Positions 22,779 to 29,916 of a stretch of DNA of 34,051 nucleotides are shown here, piece after piece. Both the position numbers and the translations under genes were made by a program. This stretch comes from Natronohydrobacter sp. (GTDB taxonomy: Bacteria; Pseudomonadota; Alphaproteobacteria; Rhodobacterales; Rhodobacteraceae): NCBI GenBank assembly GCA_020832585.1, contig JAFIEL010000258.1, positions 1 to 34,051 on the forward strand, given 5' to 3'. How positions within the stretch are numbered: the stretch's first letter is position 1; each line of letters starts with the position of its first letter. Below the pieces are notes generated by a model, which did not search any database, had not been told where the DNA came from, and worked only from the letters and a program-made list of their open reading frames with translations.

Positions 22779-25016
22779 GTCGAACAGGTCGGAGGACCCG
22801 GAGCGTGCCTCGAACTTGGCCCTGGCGTCGCACAGGGCGGGCAGGTTCCAGGTGCGCTCGTCGCCCCTGTTTCGCGTCCCCGTGGTCAGTCCCACGAGCC
22901 GCTTCCCTTCGTTGACCAGGGCCCTGTGCGTGGCCCTCTCGCTGCGGAGCTGGTTCCGCCTGAGGAAGCGGTCGAACGCCTCCACGGTCGCGTCCTTCTC
23001 CTGTGGACCGAGCACCACCGCGCCCGTGCGCCAGTCGATTTCGTTTCCCGCCGCGTCGAAGCCGACCGGGAGCTCGCCCGAACCCAGCAGCTCGAACCAG
23101 AAGCGCGCGGCGGGCTTCATGCTCCTCAGCTTCTGGTCGGCCAGCGCCTGCGTCTGCGGTATCTCCATCGACGGGCGCCACCCCCGCAGGTCCAGGGCCA
23201 GCAGGTCGTGGACCATCCCGGCGAGGCCGCCGTCGTCCATCTGCCGTCCGAGTCGGCCGAAGTACTCGTGGTCCTGGCGTCGTCTGTCCGACACGTCCGA
23301 GACGAAGAAGCGCCTCGCGTAGGGTCCCGCCGGCACGATCCAGTCCTCGTTCGAGGCCATGGCCACGTGTACCATGTTGCGGCCCTGGGTGATGTCGCGC
23401 CCCTTGGCCTCGTAGGACAGGATTGGCTCGGTCACGAGCTGCTTGAGCACGGCCTCGCCCTCCTTGTCGCCCGGCCAGACGGCCTCGTCGGCGAACAGGA
23501 ACACGCAGTTGCGGAGGTGTGAGTTGAAGCGGCCCGCGAACTGCGAGCGGTGCGACACGGTGAGCCCGTGCTGGCCGGCGATGCGCATGAGCGCCCTGCC
23601 CAGTGTGCCCTTGCCGGTGCCCTCCTCGCCGCGGAACGCGATGGCGACCTCGGGCGTCTCCCAGGGCCTCTGGAGCATGTAGGCGATCCAGCGGAGCACG
23701 TACTCCTCCGAGGCCGCGTCGCCGTCGCAGAGGACCTCCCCGATCAGCTCGCGCATCATCGACCAGTCGCCCGGCGCGGGCTCGACGGCCCAGCCCTTCC
23801 AGAGGTTCAGCTTGCCCCAGTTATGGGGTAGCCCCTGCGGGTCCATGACGATGCCGGGGTACTTGCGGCGATGCGGGCTCGACAGCCACAGGTCCGCCCT
23901 GCTGATCCGCCTCTTTTCACCGACCTGGGCGAGGGTCTCGTCCTCGAAGTAGTGGCGAAACGCCTCGCGGCTCATCCTGGTCCAGGCGCTGCGCCCCTCG
24001 AAGATCGGGTCGGGCTCCTCCATGAAGACTTGGAACTGACCCCCGTCGAGGACGGCGCAGAACCGCTCATTCATCTCCCTCACGACGCGCGTGATCGGGT
24101 TGCCGCTGCCTTCGGGCTGCGCCCCCTCGGGCAGGTCGCCGGCCTCTATCACGTCGTCGAAGTCCTGGGCTATCCCGACCTCGCGGGTGGCGAGGTAGTC
24201 ACGGGCGATCTTCTCGACCTGAGCCCCCAGCCTGTCGCCGTACTTCTCGACGGCGAAGTCGCAGTGCTCGGCGAGGACCGAGAGCACCGAGGCGGCCGAC
24301 AGGCCGTGCGCGAGGAGCTGCCAGACCAGGGACGCGACGGCCTCCGACCGCTCGCCCGTACCGACCTGCTCCACGATGCGATCACGCAGGCGCTTTGGCA
24401 GTCCGTCGAAGTCCACCTCCGCGCCGTCGCCCCAGTCCAGCTCCACGCCGGAGGCGTCCGCGGCGCCCCCGCTCGTCCTGATGCCTGCGAAGGCCACCGG
24501 GGACAGGCGGCGTCCGTCTCGCATCCTGCCCTGTTCGAAGGCGCGGGCTAGCAGCCTGATCGACTGCGGGTTCAAGCGCACCTGACCGCCATGCGTCCTG
24601 AGCTCGCCCCCCGCCTCGCCCTCGATCGGGTCCTCGACCCGGAACTTCCAGTTCCCCACGGCGTCCGCCGCTTCGCAGCGGACCCAGACGTGACCCTTGC
24701 GCGCGAGGCCGGACGACGAGGGGGTTGTGACGGCATGTGTGTCCCCGGCCCACTCGACCGCGACCTCAGGACCGTCCCCTTCGTCGCAGTCCAGCACCAC
24801 GCAGCCGAGGGACACAGGCTGCACACCGACCGAGTTCTTCGACGAACGGCCCAGGTGCGCCAACACCTCGTCCAGCGTCGGGCGCAGCCTTGGCCACTCT
24901 GACTGGAACGCGTCTTTGCCCTTCAGCAGGACGTATGCAGGCTCCAGGCCGGTCGTACGGCAGGCGGCGTCGAACGCGCGGAGCTCCGCCGAAAGGGTTA
25001 TTGGTTTATCGGCCAT
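22776..25016 (-). CDS. PrimPol-helicase replication protein
   Basis: The 746-residue protein is a two-part replication enzyme. The N-terminal region (about 1-120) resembles archaeo-eukaryotic primase/PrimPol domains, with an Asp-x-Asp motif in VVLDCDEGDG and a later SSGLARKGHVWVR. The central part (about 420-600) is a P-loop helicase of the phage/plasmid D5-like type: Walker A RGEEGTGKGTLGRAL near residue 465, Walker B CVFLFADEAVW near 505, and VHVAMASNEDWIVPAG as sensor I. It would prime and unwind at the neighbouring iteron origin. It lies 3 bp after the 80-residue HTH gene. The start MADKPITLSAE at 25016 is well placed. Confidence 0.87.
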   Translation of the reverse strand: MADKPITLSAELRAFDAACRTTGLEPAYVLLKGKDAFQSEWPRLRPTLDEVLAHLGRSSKNSVGVQPVSLGCVVLDCDEGDGPEVAVEWAGDTHAVTTPSSSGLARKGHVWVRCEAADAVGNWKFRVEDPIEGEAGGELRTHGGQVRLNPQSIRLLARAFEQGRMRDGRRLSPVAFAGIRTSGGAADASGVELDWGDGAEVDFDGLPKRLRDRIVEQVGTGERSEAVASLVWQLLAHGLSAASVLSVLAEHCDFAVEKYGDRLGAQVEKIARDYLATREVGIAQDFDDVIEAGDLPEGAQPEGSGNPITRVVREMNERFCAVLDGGQFQVFMEEPDPIFEGRSAWTRMSREAFRHYFEDETLAQVGEKRRISRADLWLSSPHRRKYPGIVMDPQGLPHNWGKLNLWKGWAVEPAPGDWSMMRELIGEVLCDGDAASEEYVLRWIAYMLQRPWETPEVAIAFRGEEGTGKGTLGRALMRIAGQHGLTVSHRSQFAGRFNSHLRNCVFLFADEAVWPGDKEGEAVLKQLVTEPILSYEAKGRDITQGRNMVHVAMASNEDWIVPAGPYARRFFVSDVSDRRRQDHEYFGRLGRQMDDGGLAGMVHDLLALDLRGWRPSMEIPQTQALADQKLRSMKPAARFWFELLGSGELPVGFDAAGNEIDWRTGAVVLGPQEKDATVEAFDRFLRRNQLRSERATHRALVNEGKRLVGLTTGTRNRGDERTWNLPALCDARAKFEARSGSSDLFD

Positions 25017-25019
25017 GGC

Positions 25020-25262
25020 TCAGCCCCGCCGACCTGCGACGTACTCCTCGACGGCGGCACGCGGGTAGAAGACCTCGCGACCCACCTTCACGAACTCGGG
25101 TCCCGCGTTCTCGTTCCCCCTCCTGCGGCGCGAACGATAGACGGCCAGCACCGTCTCGGGGTGGCCTGTCATCCGGCTGGCTTGCTCGGGTGTCAGTAAG
25201 CCGAGGTCAGCGAACGAGGGCGTGACAGGGGCCGATGGCGCGGCATACTCAGGGTCAGTCAT
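25020..25262 (-). CDS. Small HTH protein (MerR/excisionase-like)
   Basis: The 80-residue protein reads LLTPEQASRMTGHPETVLAVYRSRRRRGNENAGPEFVKVGREVFYPRAAVEEYVAG. This is the winged helix-turn-helix of AlpA/excisionase-like DNA-binding proteins (helix_turn_helix_17 type). The start at 25262 follows GGAAGACCC. It is directly upstream of the primase-helicase and downstream of copy C of the 44-bp repeat, which makes it a candidate replication co-factor or regulator that binds one of the element repeats. Confidence 0.75.
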   Translation of the reverse strand: MTDPEYAAPSAPVTPSFADLGLLTPEQASRMTGHPETVLAVYRSRRRRGNENAGPEFVKVGREVFYPRAAVEEYVAGRRG

Positions 25263-25534
25263 GGGTCTTCCTTTCTCGTAGGGCGGATCATCGAGCCGAC
25301 GTCGGGGGCGGTCCGACGTCGGCTTGCACTCCTCGAACAATGCCGCGGCGCCGTGTCGGCGTAAGCCAACGTGGGTCGCAGCGTCGTCCAACGCTGGCAG
25401 TATACCCGGCCGGGGCCGTGCCTGCATACCAACGAATCGTGGGGGGCTGTGCCCACGACGCGGGCCAGGCCGGACACGTCCGCGCGTCTGAGCGGGACCG
25501 TGGTCGCGCCAGGGTGGCCCCGGCCGCCACTGTG
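25263..25534. promoter_or_regulatory. Control region of the replication operon
   Basis: These 272 bp lie upstream of the HTH/primase-helicase operon on the minus strand and contain copy C of the 44-bp repeat. No coding potential is seen. The operon promoter is expected here, and copy C would place a regulator about 225 bp upstream of the HTH start codon. Confidence 0.5.
25489..25532 (+). repeat. 44-bp bipartite palindromic repeat, copy C
   Basis: Opposite in orientation to copies A and B. The first palindrome is GCGGGACC-GT-GGTCGCGC (one arm mismatch, 25492-25509) and the second is GGTGGCC-CC-GGCCGCC. It matches copy B at 39 of 44 and copy A at 38 of 44 positions by eye. Confidence 0.8.
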
Positions 25535-25918
25535 TCAGCGGGCGGCGATCCGGCGCGCCAGGTCCACTAGGAGGTCGTCCTCCCAGAAGTCCGCGTTGCT
25601 CCGCGGGGAGGCCAGCGCCTCGTCCGCCCACCCGAGGCGGACGGTGTAGCGCACGGGCACCGGGCCGCGCGGCAGCTCCTCCCGGACGATACCCATCGGG
25701 AACCGGCCGGTCCGCCTCGCGAGCATCGACAGGCAGGCGTCGTCGTGTCCGTTGAAGCCGACGCGGGCACAGGCCTCGACGATTGCGTCCACGGGGTCCA
25801 TGGCGATCAGGTCCGGGACCGTGTCGAGCAGCGCCTCGGCCAGGGCCTTGCGCTCCTCCTCGTTCGAGTAGTCGGGGTCGGGCTCGCGGGTCTGCTGGAA
25901 CACCCTAACGCGGCTCAT
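25535..25918 (-). CDS. Unknown island protein (127 aa)
   Basis: Start MSRVRVFQQTREP overlaps the stop of the AlpA-like gene (ATGA), giving a coupled pair. The protein is soluble and acidic-helical in the first half (SNEEERKALAEALLDTVPDLIAMDPVDAIVEACARVGFNGHDDACLSMLARRTG), followed by a short beta region and NADFWEDDLLVDLARRIAAR. No family is recognised. Coupling to an AlpA-like regulator suggests a role in control or excision of the element. Confidence 0.64.
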   Translation of the reverse strand: MSRVRVFQQTREPDPDYSNEEERKALAEALLDTVPDLIAMDPVDAIVEACARVGFNGHDDACLSMLARRTGRFPMGIVREELPRGPVPVRYTVRLGWADEALASPRSNADFWEDDLLVDLARRIAAR

Positions 25919-26100
25919 GCGGCACCCGCGGTCAGGAAGGCGTCCAGGTCCTCGCGGTGGTAGCGCACGATCCGGCCCACCGTGCGGTAGCGCGGCCCGG
26001 CGCCTGCCGTCCTCCAGTTGCGCATGGTGCCGGGCGAGACGCTCAGGTAAGCGGCGGCCTGTTCGGTGGTCATCCAGGGTGACCGGGGGTCGTGGTGCAT
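25915..26100 (-). CDS. AlpA-family excisionase/regulator
   Basis: The 61-residue protein is almost entirely a helix_turn_helix_17/AlpA domain: WMTTEQAAAYLSVSPGTMRNWRTAGAGPRYRTVGRIVRYHREDLDAFL. Such proteins act as excisionases or activators of integrase genes in P4-like and PICI-type satellites. The start at 26100 follows GCGAGGAGACACCC, a strong ribosome binding site. It is next to the integrase gene and overlaps the 127-residue gene by ATGA. Confidence 0.86.
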   Translation of the reverse strand: MHHDPRSPWMTTEQAAAYLSVSPGTMRNWRTAGAGPRYRTVGRIVRYHREDLDAFLTAGAA

Positions 26101-26165
26101 GGGTGTCTCCTCGCAGCGGATGCGAGCAGATTACGCCGGATGACGCCGCCGCGCACACCAGCATG

Positions 26166-27338
26166 TCAGCCCGCACGCGCCCGCCTTCCGTCCAGCACCA
26201 CGACCTCGGCGGACCCGCCCGGCTCGGCCTCCCGCAGGACCAGGTCCTCGAGGGCCTGGGCGTGCGGGCGCAGCGCCTCGACGAGGTGGGCCTGGTGCAC
26301 GTACCCGCCCGAGGCCCCGGGCAGCCGCTGCCCCAGCAGTAGCGCCCCCTCCGCGTAGGGGACGCCGGCCGCGATCATCATCGTCCTGGCGTGGTGGCGC
26401 AGCGCGTGGGGCGACGGCACCCCGCCCCGCTTGGGCTCGGCGATGTGTCCGGTGGCCGACCCCGGCGACGGCCAGAGCCACGGCGAGTTTAGCGGCGCGT
26501 CCTCGTCCAGCCTCGCCCGCAGGGCCGCGGTCAGCCACCGGCCGGTCGGGAACGCCCACGACCCCCCGGTCTTCATGTGGGTGAAAGTCAGGACGGCCCT
26601 CTCGGCGTCGAAGTCGGCGCGCCTCACCCCCAGCAGCGACGTGCGCCTCGCACCCGTCAGCAGGAACGCGCGCTGGAGGTCTCGCATCACCGGGGACATG
26701 GCGCTTGTGACCGACCAGAACCCGGCCACGTCCATCTCGCCCACCTTCCGCCTCGGCGTGGCGGGTACGCGGATGGCGTCCACAGGGTTCGCGCCTATCG
26801 TCTCGTCGTGGCGCCGCGCCGTGTTCACAAGCGCCCGGACCGTCCGCATCACCGAGCCACCGGTGGTCTTGCCGTGGCGCCGCGTCAGCGTGTCCAGGAG
26901 GTCTCGGCAGTCCTGGCGCGTGATGTCAGCCACGGCGCGCTTCCGAAGCCGACCGAGGTAGTTGTCCATGTGATACTGGTAGTTCCGCACGGTGGCGTCG
27001 GACAGGTCACGCTCCTTGAGGTGTGCGGCCAGCGCTTGCTCCAGCGTGATCCCGCTCGACTCGGGCCCCGCGGTCGGGTCGACGCCCGACTGGATCGTGG
27101 CCATGAGCTTGCGCGCCTCGTTCCGGGCCTCGGCCAGTCTCACGTGGTCCACCCTGCCGATCTTGACCCGCACGGTGCGGACGTGCCTTTTCTGACGCCT
27201 CACGTCGCCTTGGACACAGTAAGATTTCGTCGTCTTGTGGCAGATACACATGAGGCCCTTCACCTCGGTGTCGCGGTGGATGCCGGAGCCAAGGGGCAGG
27301 TCCCGGATGCGGTTCTCGGTGAACTTAAATATCGCCAT
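26166..27338 (-). CDS. Tyrosine-type site-specific integrase
   Basis: The 390-residue phage-type integrase has an N-terminal arm-binding domain (residues 1-95), a SAM-like core-binding domain (about 95-190) and a catalytic domain. Catalytic residues are R231 (TGARRTSLLGV), K256 (HMKTGGSW), H311-x-x-R314 (HALRHHA) and Y346 (SGGYVHQA). The usual second His is replaced by Gln337 (LLLGQRLPG). It would recombine attP with the 3' end of tRNA-Asn. The start MAIFKFTENR at 27338 is chosen over 27446, which would run far into the HNH gene. The HNH stop overlaps its start by 14 nt. Confidence 0.93.
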   Translation of the reverse strand: MAIFKFTENRIRDLPLGSGIHRDTEVKGLMCICHKTTKSYCVQGDVRRQKRHVRTVRVKIGRVDHVRLAEARNEARKLMATIQSGVDPTAGPESSGITLEQALAAHLKERDLSDATVRNYQYHMDNYLGRLRKRAVADITRQDCRDLLDTLTRRHGKTTGGSVMRTVRALVNTARRHDETIGANPVDAIRVPATPRRKVGEMDVAGFWSVTSAMSPVMRDLQRAFLLTGARRTSLLGVRRADFDAERAVLTFTHMKTGGSWAFPTGRWLTAALRARLDEDAPLNSPWLWPSPGSATGHIAEPKRGGVPSPHALRHHARTMMIAAGVPYAEGALLLGQRLPGASGGYVHQAHLVEALRPHAQALEDLVLREAEPGGSAEVVVLDGRRARAG

Positions 27339-27966
27339 CGTAGCGTGCCCCCTTTGAAAAGTTGTCTTCCGCCCAGAGCGGTTGAAGGTTGGTGAAGTGG
27401 AAGCACGCTCGTTGCTGTCGGGAGTCCGAGAGGTCAAAGGATGCAACGGGGCGAATGTGGTCGACGTGCCATTCGCCGTAGTTCGCCCAGGTCATCCCCG
27501 GCTGAAACTGGGCTTCCAAATACTGGATGAGTTCCTTGGTCGAGCAACCGACGAGCGTCAGCGTTGTGTCGGATTTTGCGAGGCCGCAAAGGGCGTGGCG
27601 AAGTCTTGTGCGAAAGACGACAGCCAACTTGAAGGGAACGTCATTTTGATAACGCTCACTGGCACGAATTCGTCGACGCTCCCGTCCAGTGTTTTCATGC
27701 CATTCAGCAACCTTTTCTTTGCCACCTCGCTCGAGCCATTGCTTGCGTGTCACTCTCTGCGCCTTTACCCGACTCATCTTATGGTTTTTTGGCCACAGGT
27801 AATAGACGAGGGTCGACGAGGTTGGCGTCAGTCCAAGCCGTGAGCACGCTTCCTTAGCCAGTGAAAGATGCGTTTTCCCGGAAAGGCCGAGGGAACACAT
27901 CCTTCGGCCGAGTTCTCTTGTCGACTGGACGCCATCAAGCTCCAGCATCATTTGGTTTATATCCAT
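27325..27966 (-). CDS. HNH endonuclease (right paralogue)
   Basis: The 213-residue protein has the HNH core WHVDHIRPVASFDLS...FHFTNLQPLWAEDNFSKG, identical at about two thirds of positions to the core at 17998-18708. The shared lead-in is TLTLVGCSTKELIQYLEAQFQPGMTW. The N-terminal part differs and looks like a small DNA-binding region (GLTPTSSTLVYYLWPKNHKMSRVKAQRVTRKQW). The ATG at 27966 follows AGGACTGTGCTC; a GTG at 27984 is the alternative. It is co-transcribed with, and overlaps, the integrase gene. Base composition is less GC-rich than in the left paralogue. Confidence 0.84.
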   Translation of the reverse strand: MDINQMMLELDGVQSTRELGRRMCSLGLSGKTHLSLAKEACSRLGLTPTSSTLVYYLWPKNHKMSRVKAQRVTRKQWLERGGKEKVAEWHENTGRERRRIRASERYQNDVPFKLAVVFRTRLRHALCGLAKSDTTLTLVGCSTKELIQYLEAQFQPGMTWANYGEWHVDHIRPVASFDLSDSRQQRACFHFTNLQPLWAEDNFSKGARYDGDI

Positions 27967-28104
27967 GAGCACAGTCCTGAACACAGTGTTTGGGTTGACT
28001 TCGAGTGACGCCAGATGGCGCTACAGGACTGATTATGTATCGTTTTCAAGGGGTCGTATGCCCTGAAATGGCAGGCAATGGCGCCCGATTACAGCGCCTC
28101 CCCG

Positions 28105-28155
28105 GACTGTTAATCAATTGGTCGTAGGTTCGATCCCTACCGCCGGAGCCAAAAA
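28105..28155 (+). other. attR, truncated tRNA-Asn copy
   Basis: The 51 bp are identical to 14326-14376 but lack the 5' part of the tRNA, so this is not a functional gene. It marks the right end of the element. Confidence 0.93.
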
Positions 28156-28183
28156 TCCCCTGTAATATCAGAGGATTACGAGC

Positions 28184-28205
28184 AAGCCCCCGCAAGGGGG
28201 CTTTT
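28184..28205 (+). terminator. Rho-independent terminator after attR
   Basis: AAGCCCCC-gcaa-GGGGGCTT followed by a T run lies 28 nt after the tRNA fragment. By position it is probably the original terminator of tRNA-Asn, now 13.8 kb from the gene because of the insertion. Confidence 0.9.
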
Positions 28206-28565
28206 CTCGTTCGGGCATGAATCGCCACCGAGTCGCCACCGTGACTCGTGTTTTGCGTTAAGAAATGGCGATGTCTCTAAGCGAACTCATCCAATCATGG
28301 TTCGTTTGGTCAGTAGAATCTTAGTCAACCTTTACTTGACTCACTGTGCTTGTCGGACCATATGTAACTCGTGACTACGCATCACGTCATGCGTTCAGAT
28401 GAAACCTACCAATGCGTGAGGTATCTGAGCGCCAGAGCGTGCGTCGGGTAGCCGGAACAGCGGGAATCCGTGATCTGGCTTATCCGCAGCGGTGGTGTGA
28501 ACGAACCTGTGTAGCCAATGGTTTCTGAAGCGGCGCTATCCTATGGATCAGCGTCGCTTACCATT
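28206..28565. other. Intergenic stretch with no gene seen
   Basis: About 360 bp after the terminator with no convincing open frame. Composition is AT-richer than the core genome. Two CGCCACCG words occur near 28222-28242. The next gene ends convergently at 28566. Confidence 0.5.
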
Positions 28566-29387
28566 TTAGGCTATGTGATCGTTTGGGAACAGGTTTACAT
28601 GGCTGCGTGTCGAGACACTCTGAGTGCCGCCGTGACACGAGACGAAATTTCCTGAGATGGCTCCTTGGGCCGAGGAAACGTTGTAGTGCAACCAATCCTC
28701 AAACCTTGCTCCAAACCTGAAACGAGCGCCCGCTATGCACAAGAGGGAGTGAGGGGGGCACCCTGTTTCCGCCCGCGCATGTCTCTCGTGGCCGAGTTGA
28801 TAGTATCTCCCTCGGCCATCAATAAGATATGAATCCTGATACGAAGTAGAAGTCTTTGGTTTTTGCAACTCCCTCAGTGAGGCAATAGCTCCATCAAGGG
28901 AGTCGCCAAATCCCTTTGTTCTAATCCCATCCAAAAAAATTGCCTTCAAGTCAACAAACTTTGAAGAACTGAAATTCGAGAAGGGCAGTAGTAGAATTTT
29001 CTTGTATTGAAGTCTTGAGAAACGCTCGAAGAACACCAAGAATGATCTAAGCCCATTGTTGTATGCGGACCTTAGCAAGTTCTGGTGATTAAAATGGTCG
29101 CGCGCATTTCCGAGCGGAACAACAAAAAAGAAGGGAGAAAGAGTCGTCCCGTAGGAATTCAACCTCGAGTCCAAAATGGTTATTATGCCGTCCGCATCGG
29201 CTCCCAGATCGACGAGGTATCTTAAGAACTCATCAACCGAAGTTGGAATCGCCGACAAGACACTCACCGTTACACCAAAACTACTTGCTTTGGCTTGCGT
29301 GGCCGAGTCAATCAATGCGGCCTTCTTCTGACCAACTGTTTTCGCCAACGCCGCGTCAGGCGTAGCCACAACAATTACCAACTTCAT
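28566..29387 (-). CDS. Unknown protein, second gene of an unrecognised pair
   Basis: The 273-residue protein is not recognised. It begins with a beta-strand-like MKLVIVVATPDAA and an alpha/beta N-terminal domain (to about 140), including ADGIITILDSRLNSYG and FVVPLGNARDHF. A middle helical part follows, then a distinctive Gly/Arg/His-rich C-terminus: YLIDGRGRYYQLGHERHARAETGCPPHSLLCIAGARFRFGARFEDWLHYNVSSAQG. The conserved-looking H/C residues and RFRFGARF could form a nucleic-acid or metal site (inference). It overlaps the preceding gene by ATGA. It is notably AT-rich against its neighbours, suggesting transfer. Confidence 0.66.
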   Translation of the reverse strand: MKLVIVVATPDAALAKTVGQKKAALIDSATQAKASSFGVTVSVLSAIPTSVDEFLRYLVDLGADADGIITILDSRLNSYGTTLSPFFFVVPLGNARDHFNHQNLLRSAYNNGLRSFLVFFERFSRLQYKKILLLPFSNFSSSKFVDLKAIFLDGIRTKGFGDSLDGAIASLRELQKPKTSTSYQDSYLIDGRGRYYQLGHERHARAETGCPPHSLLCIAGARFRFGARFEDWLHYNVSSAQGAISGNFVSCHGGTQSVSTRSHVNLFPNDHIA

Positions 29388-29824
29388 TTCGAACGCAACA
29401 TTTTCGCCAAAACAAGAGACGGTATATGAAAATCCTTTAGAATATCATCGTCTAACGTGGACAAAAGTTGCAGAAAATCAGCAACAACACGCTGCGAACC
29501 TGGCCGATAAATCCGCGAACGCGATGGCATGAGAGGTGTAGTGGCTTCAGTAGAACTCTGCCCCTCTATTTCCAAGAATTCAAACGAAGATGAGGCTGGC
29601 ACGAGGCCAATCTTTGCCTTCTGGTGCGGGTGTCGAACGACACGAATATCTGGCACCGTTTCCGAAAAGGAAGCCAAGGTTTGTTCGCCGGTTGCGTCTC
29701 TGTAGTTCCTTCCAGATTCTTGTAAATCAGGCTGCACCCGAGCCAAGTAGTAGGGTTGAGATGAATCTTCCCAAACCTCTGTTGTTCGCCTTTGCAGAAA
29801 TTCTATTAGTTCTTCTTTGGTCAT
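29384..29824 (-). CDS. Unknown protein, first gene of an unrecognised pair
   Basis: The 146-residue protein starts MTKEELIEFLQRRTTEVWEDS at 29824 after AAGGGGGCCGTC; an ATG at 29839 is the alternative. A helical N-terminus is followed by a beta-rich centre (PDIRVVRHPHQKAKIGLVPASSSFEFLEIEG) and a helical C-terminus (VVADFLQLLSTLDDDILKDFHIPSLVLAKML). No family is recognised. ATGA overlap with the next gene implies a fixed-ratio pair. It follows the EcoRII-type endonuclease gene by 92 bp on the same strand. Confidence 0.66.
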   Translation of the reverse strand: MTKEELIEFLQRRTTEVWEDSSQPYYLARVQPDLQESGRNYRDATGEQTLASFSETVPDIRVVRHPHQKAKIGLVPASSSFEFLEIEGQSSTEATTPLMPSRSRIYRPGSQRVVADFLQLLSTLDDDILKDFHIPSLVLAKMLRSK

Positions 29825-29916
29825 GACGGCCCCCTTCATTATTGCCACATCTAACAATCACCGCGCCCCATTAAGGTGCGCGTCGCCTCGTTCATTTGCC
29901 TCAAGCTATCTTGCAT

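Larger units (their letters stand above)
14326..28155. mobile_element. tRNA-Asn-integrated PICI-like phage satellite
   Basis: The element is bounded by a perfect 51-bp direct repeat (14326-14376 and 28105-28155). The left copy is within tRNA-Asn and the right copy is a 3' fragment of it. Contents include a tyrosine integrase next to attR, an AlpA-like regulator, a PrimPol-helicase, an iteron region, a TerS-like protein, two HNH nucleases, a methyltransferase with a putative restriction enzyme, and several unknown genes. No large terminase, portal, capsid, tail or lysis gene is present. Codon choice (many GAC, GAG, CTC and GTC) differs from the flanking core genes. This points to a satellite that uses a helper phage; an integrative element of another type cannot be excluded. 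Confidence 0.85.

Noticed and set aside
14326-28155. Complete prophage
   Set aside because: No large terminase, portal, capsid, tail or lysis genes can be found in the 13.8 kb between the att sites.
14326-28155. Integrative conjugative element
   Set aside because: No relaxase, coupling protein or type IV secretion gene is seen, while a TerS-like gene and satellite-type replication gene are present.
28046-28228. Minus-strand 60-residue open frame containing GSGGRDRTYDQLIN across attR
   Set aside because: It is the antisense translation of the tRNA-Asn fragment, a well-known false protein; it has no ribosome binding site and covers the att core and terminator.
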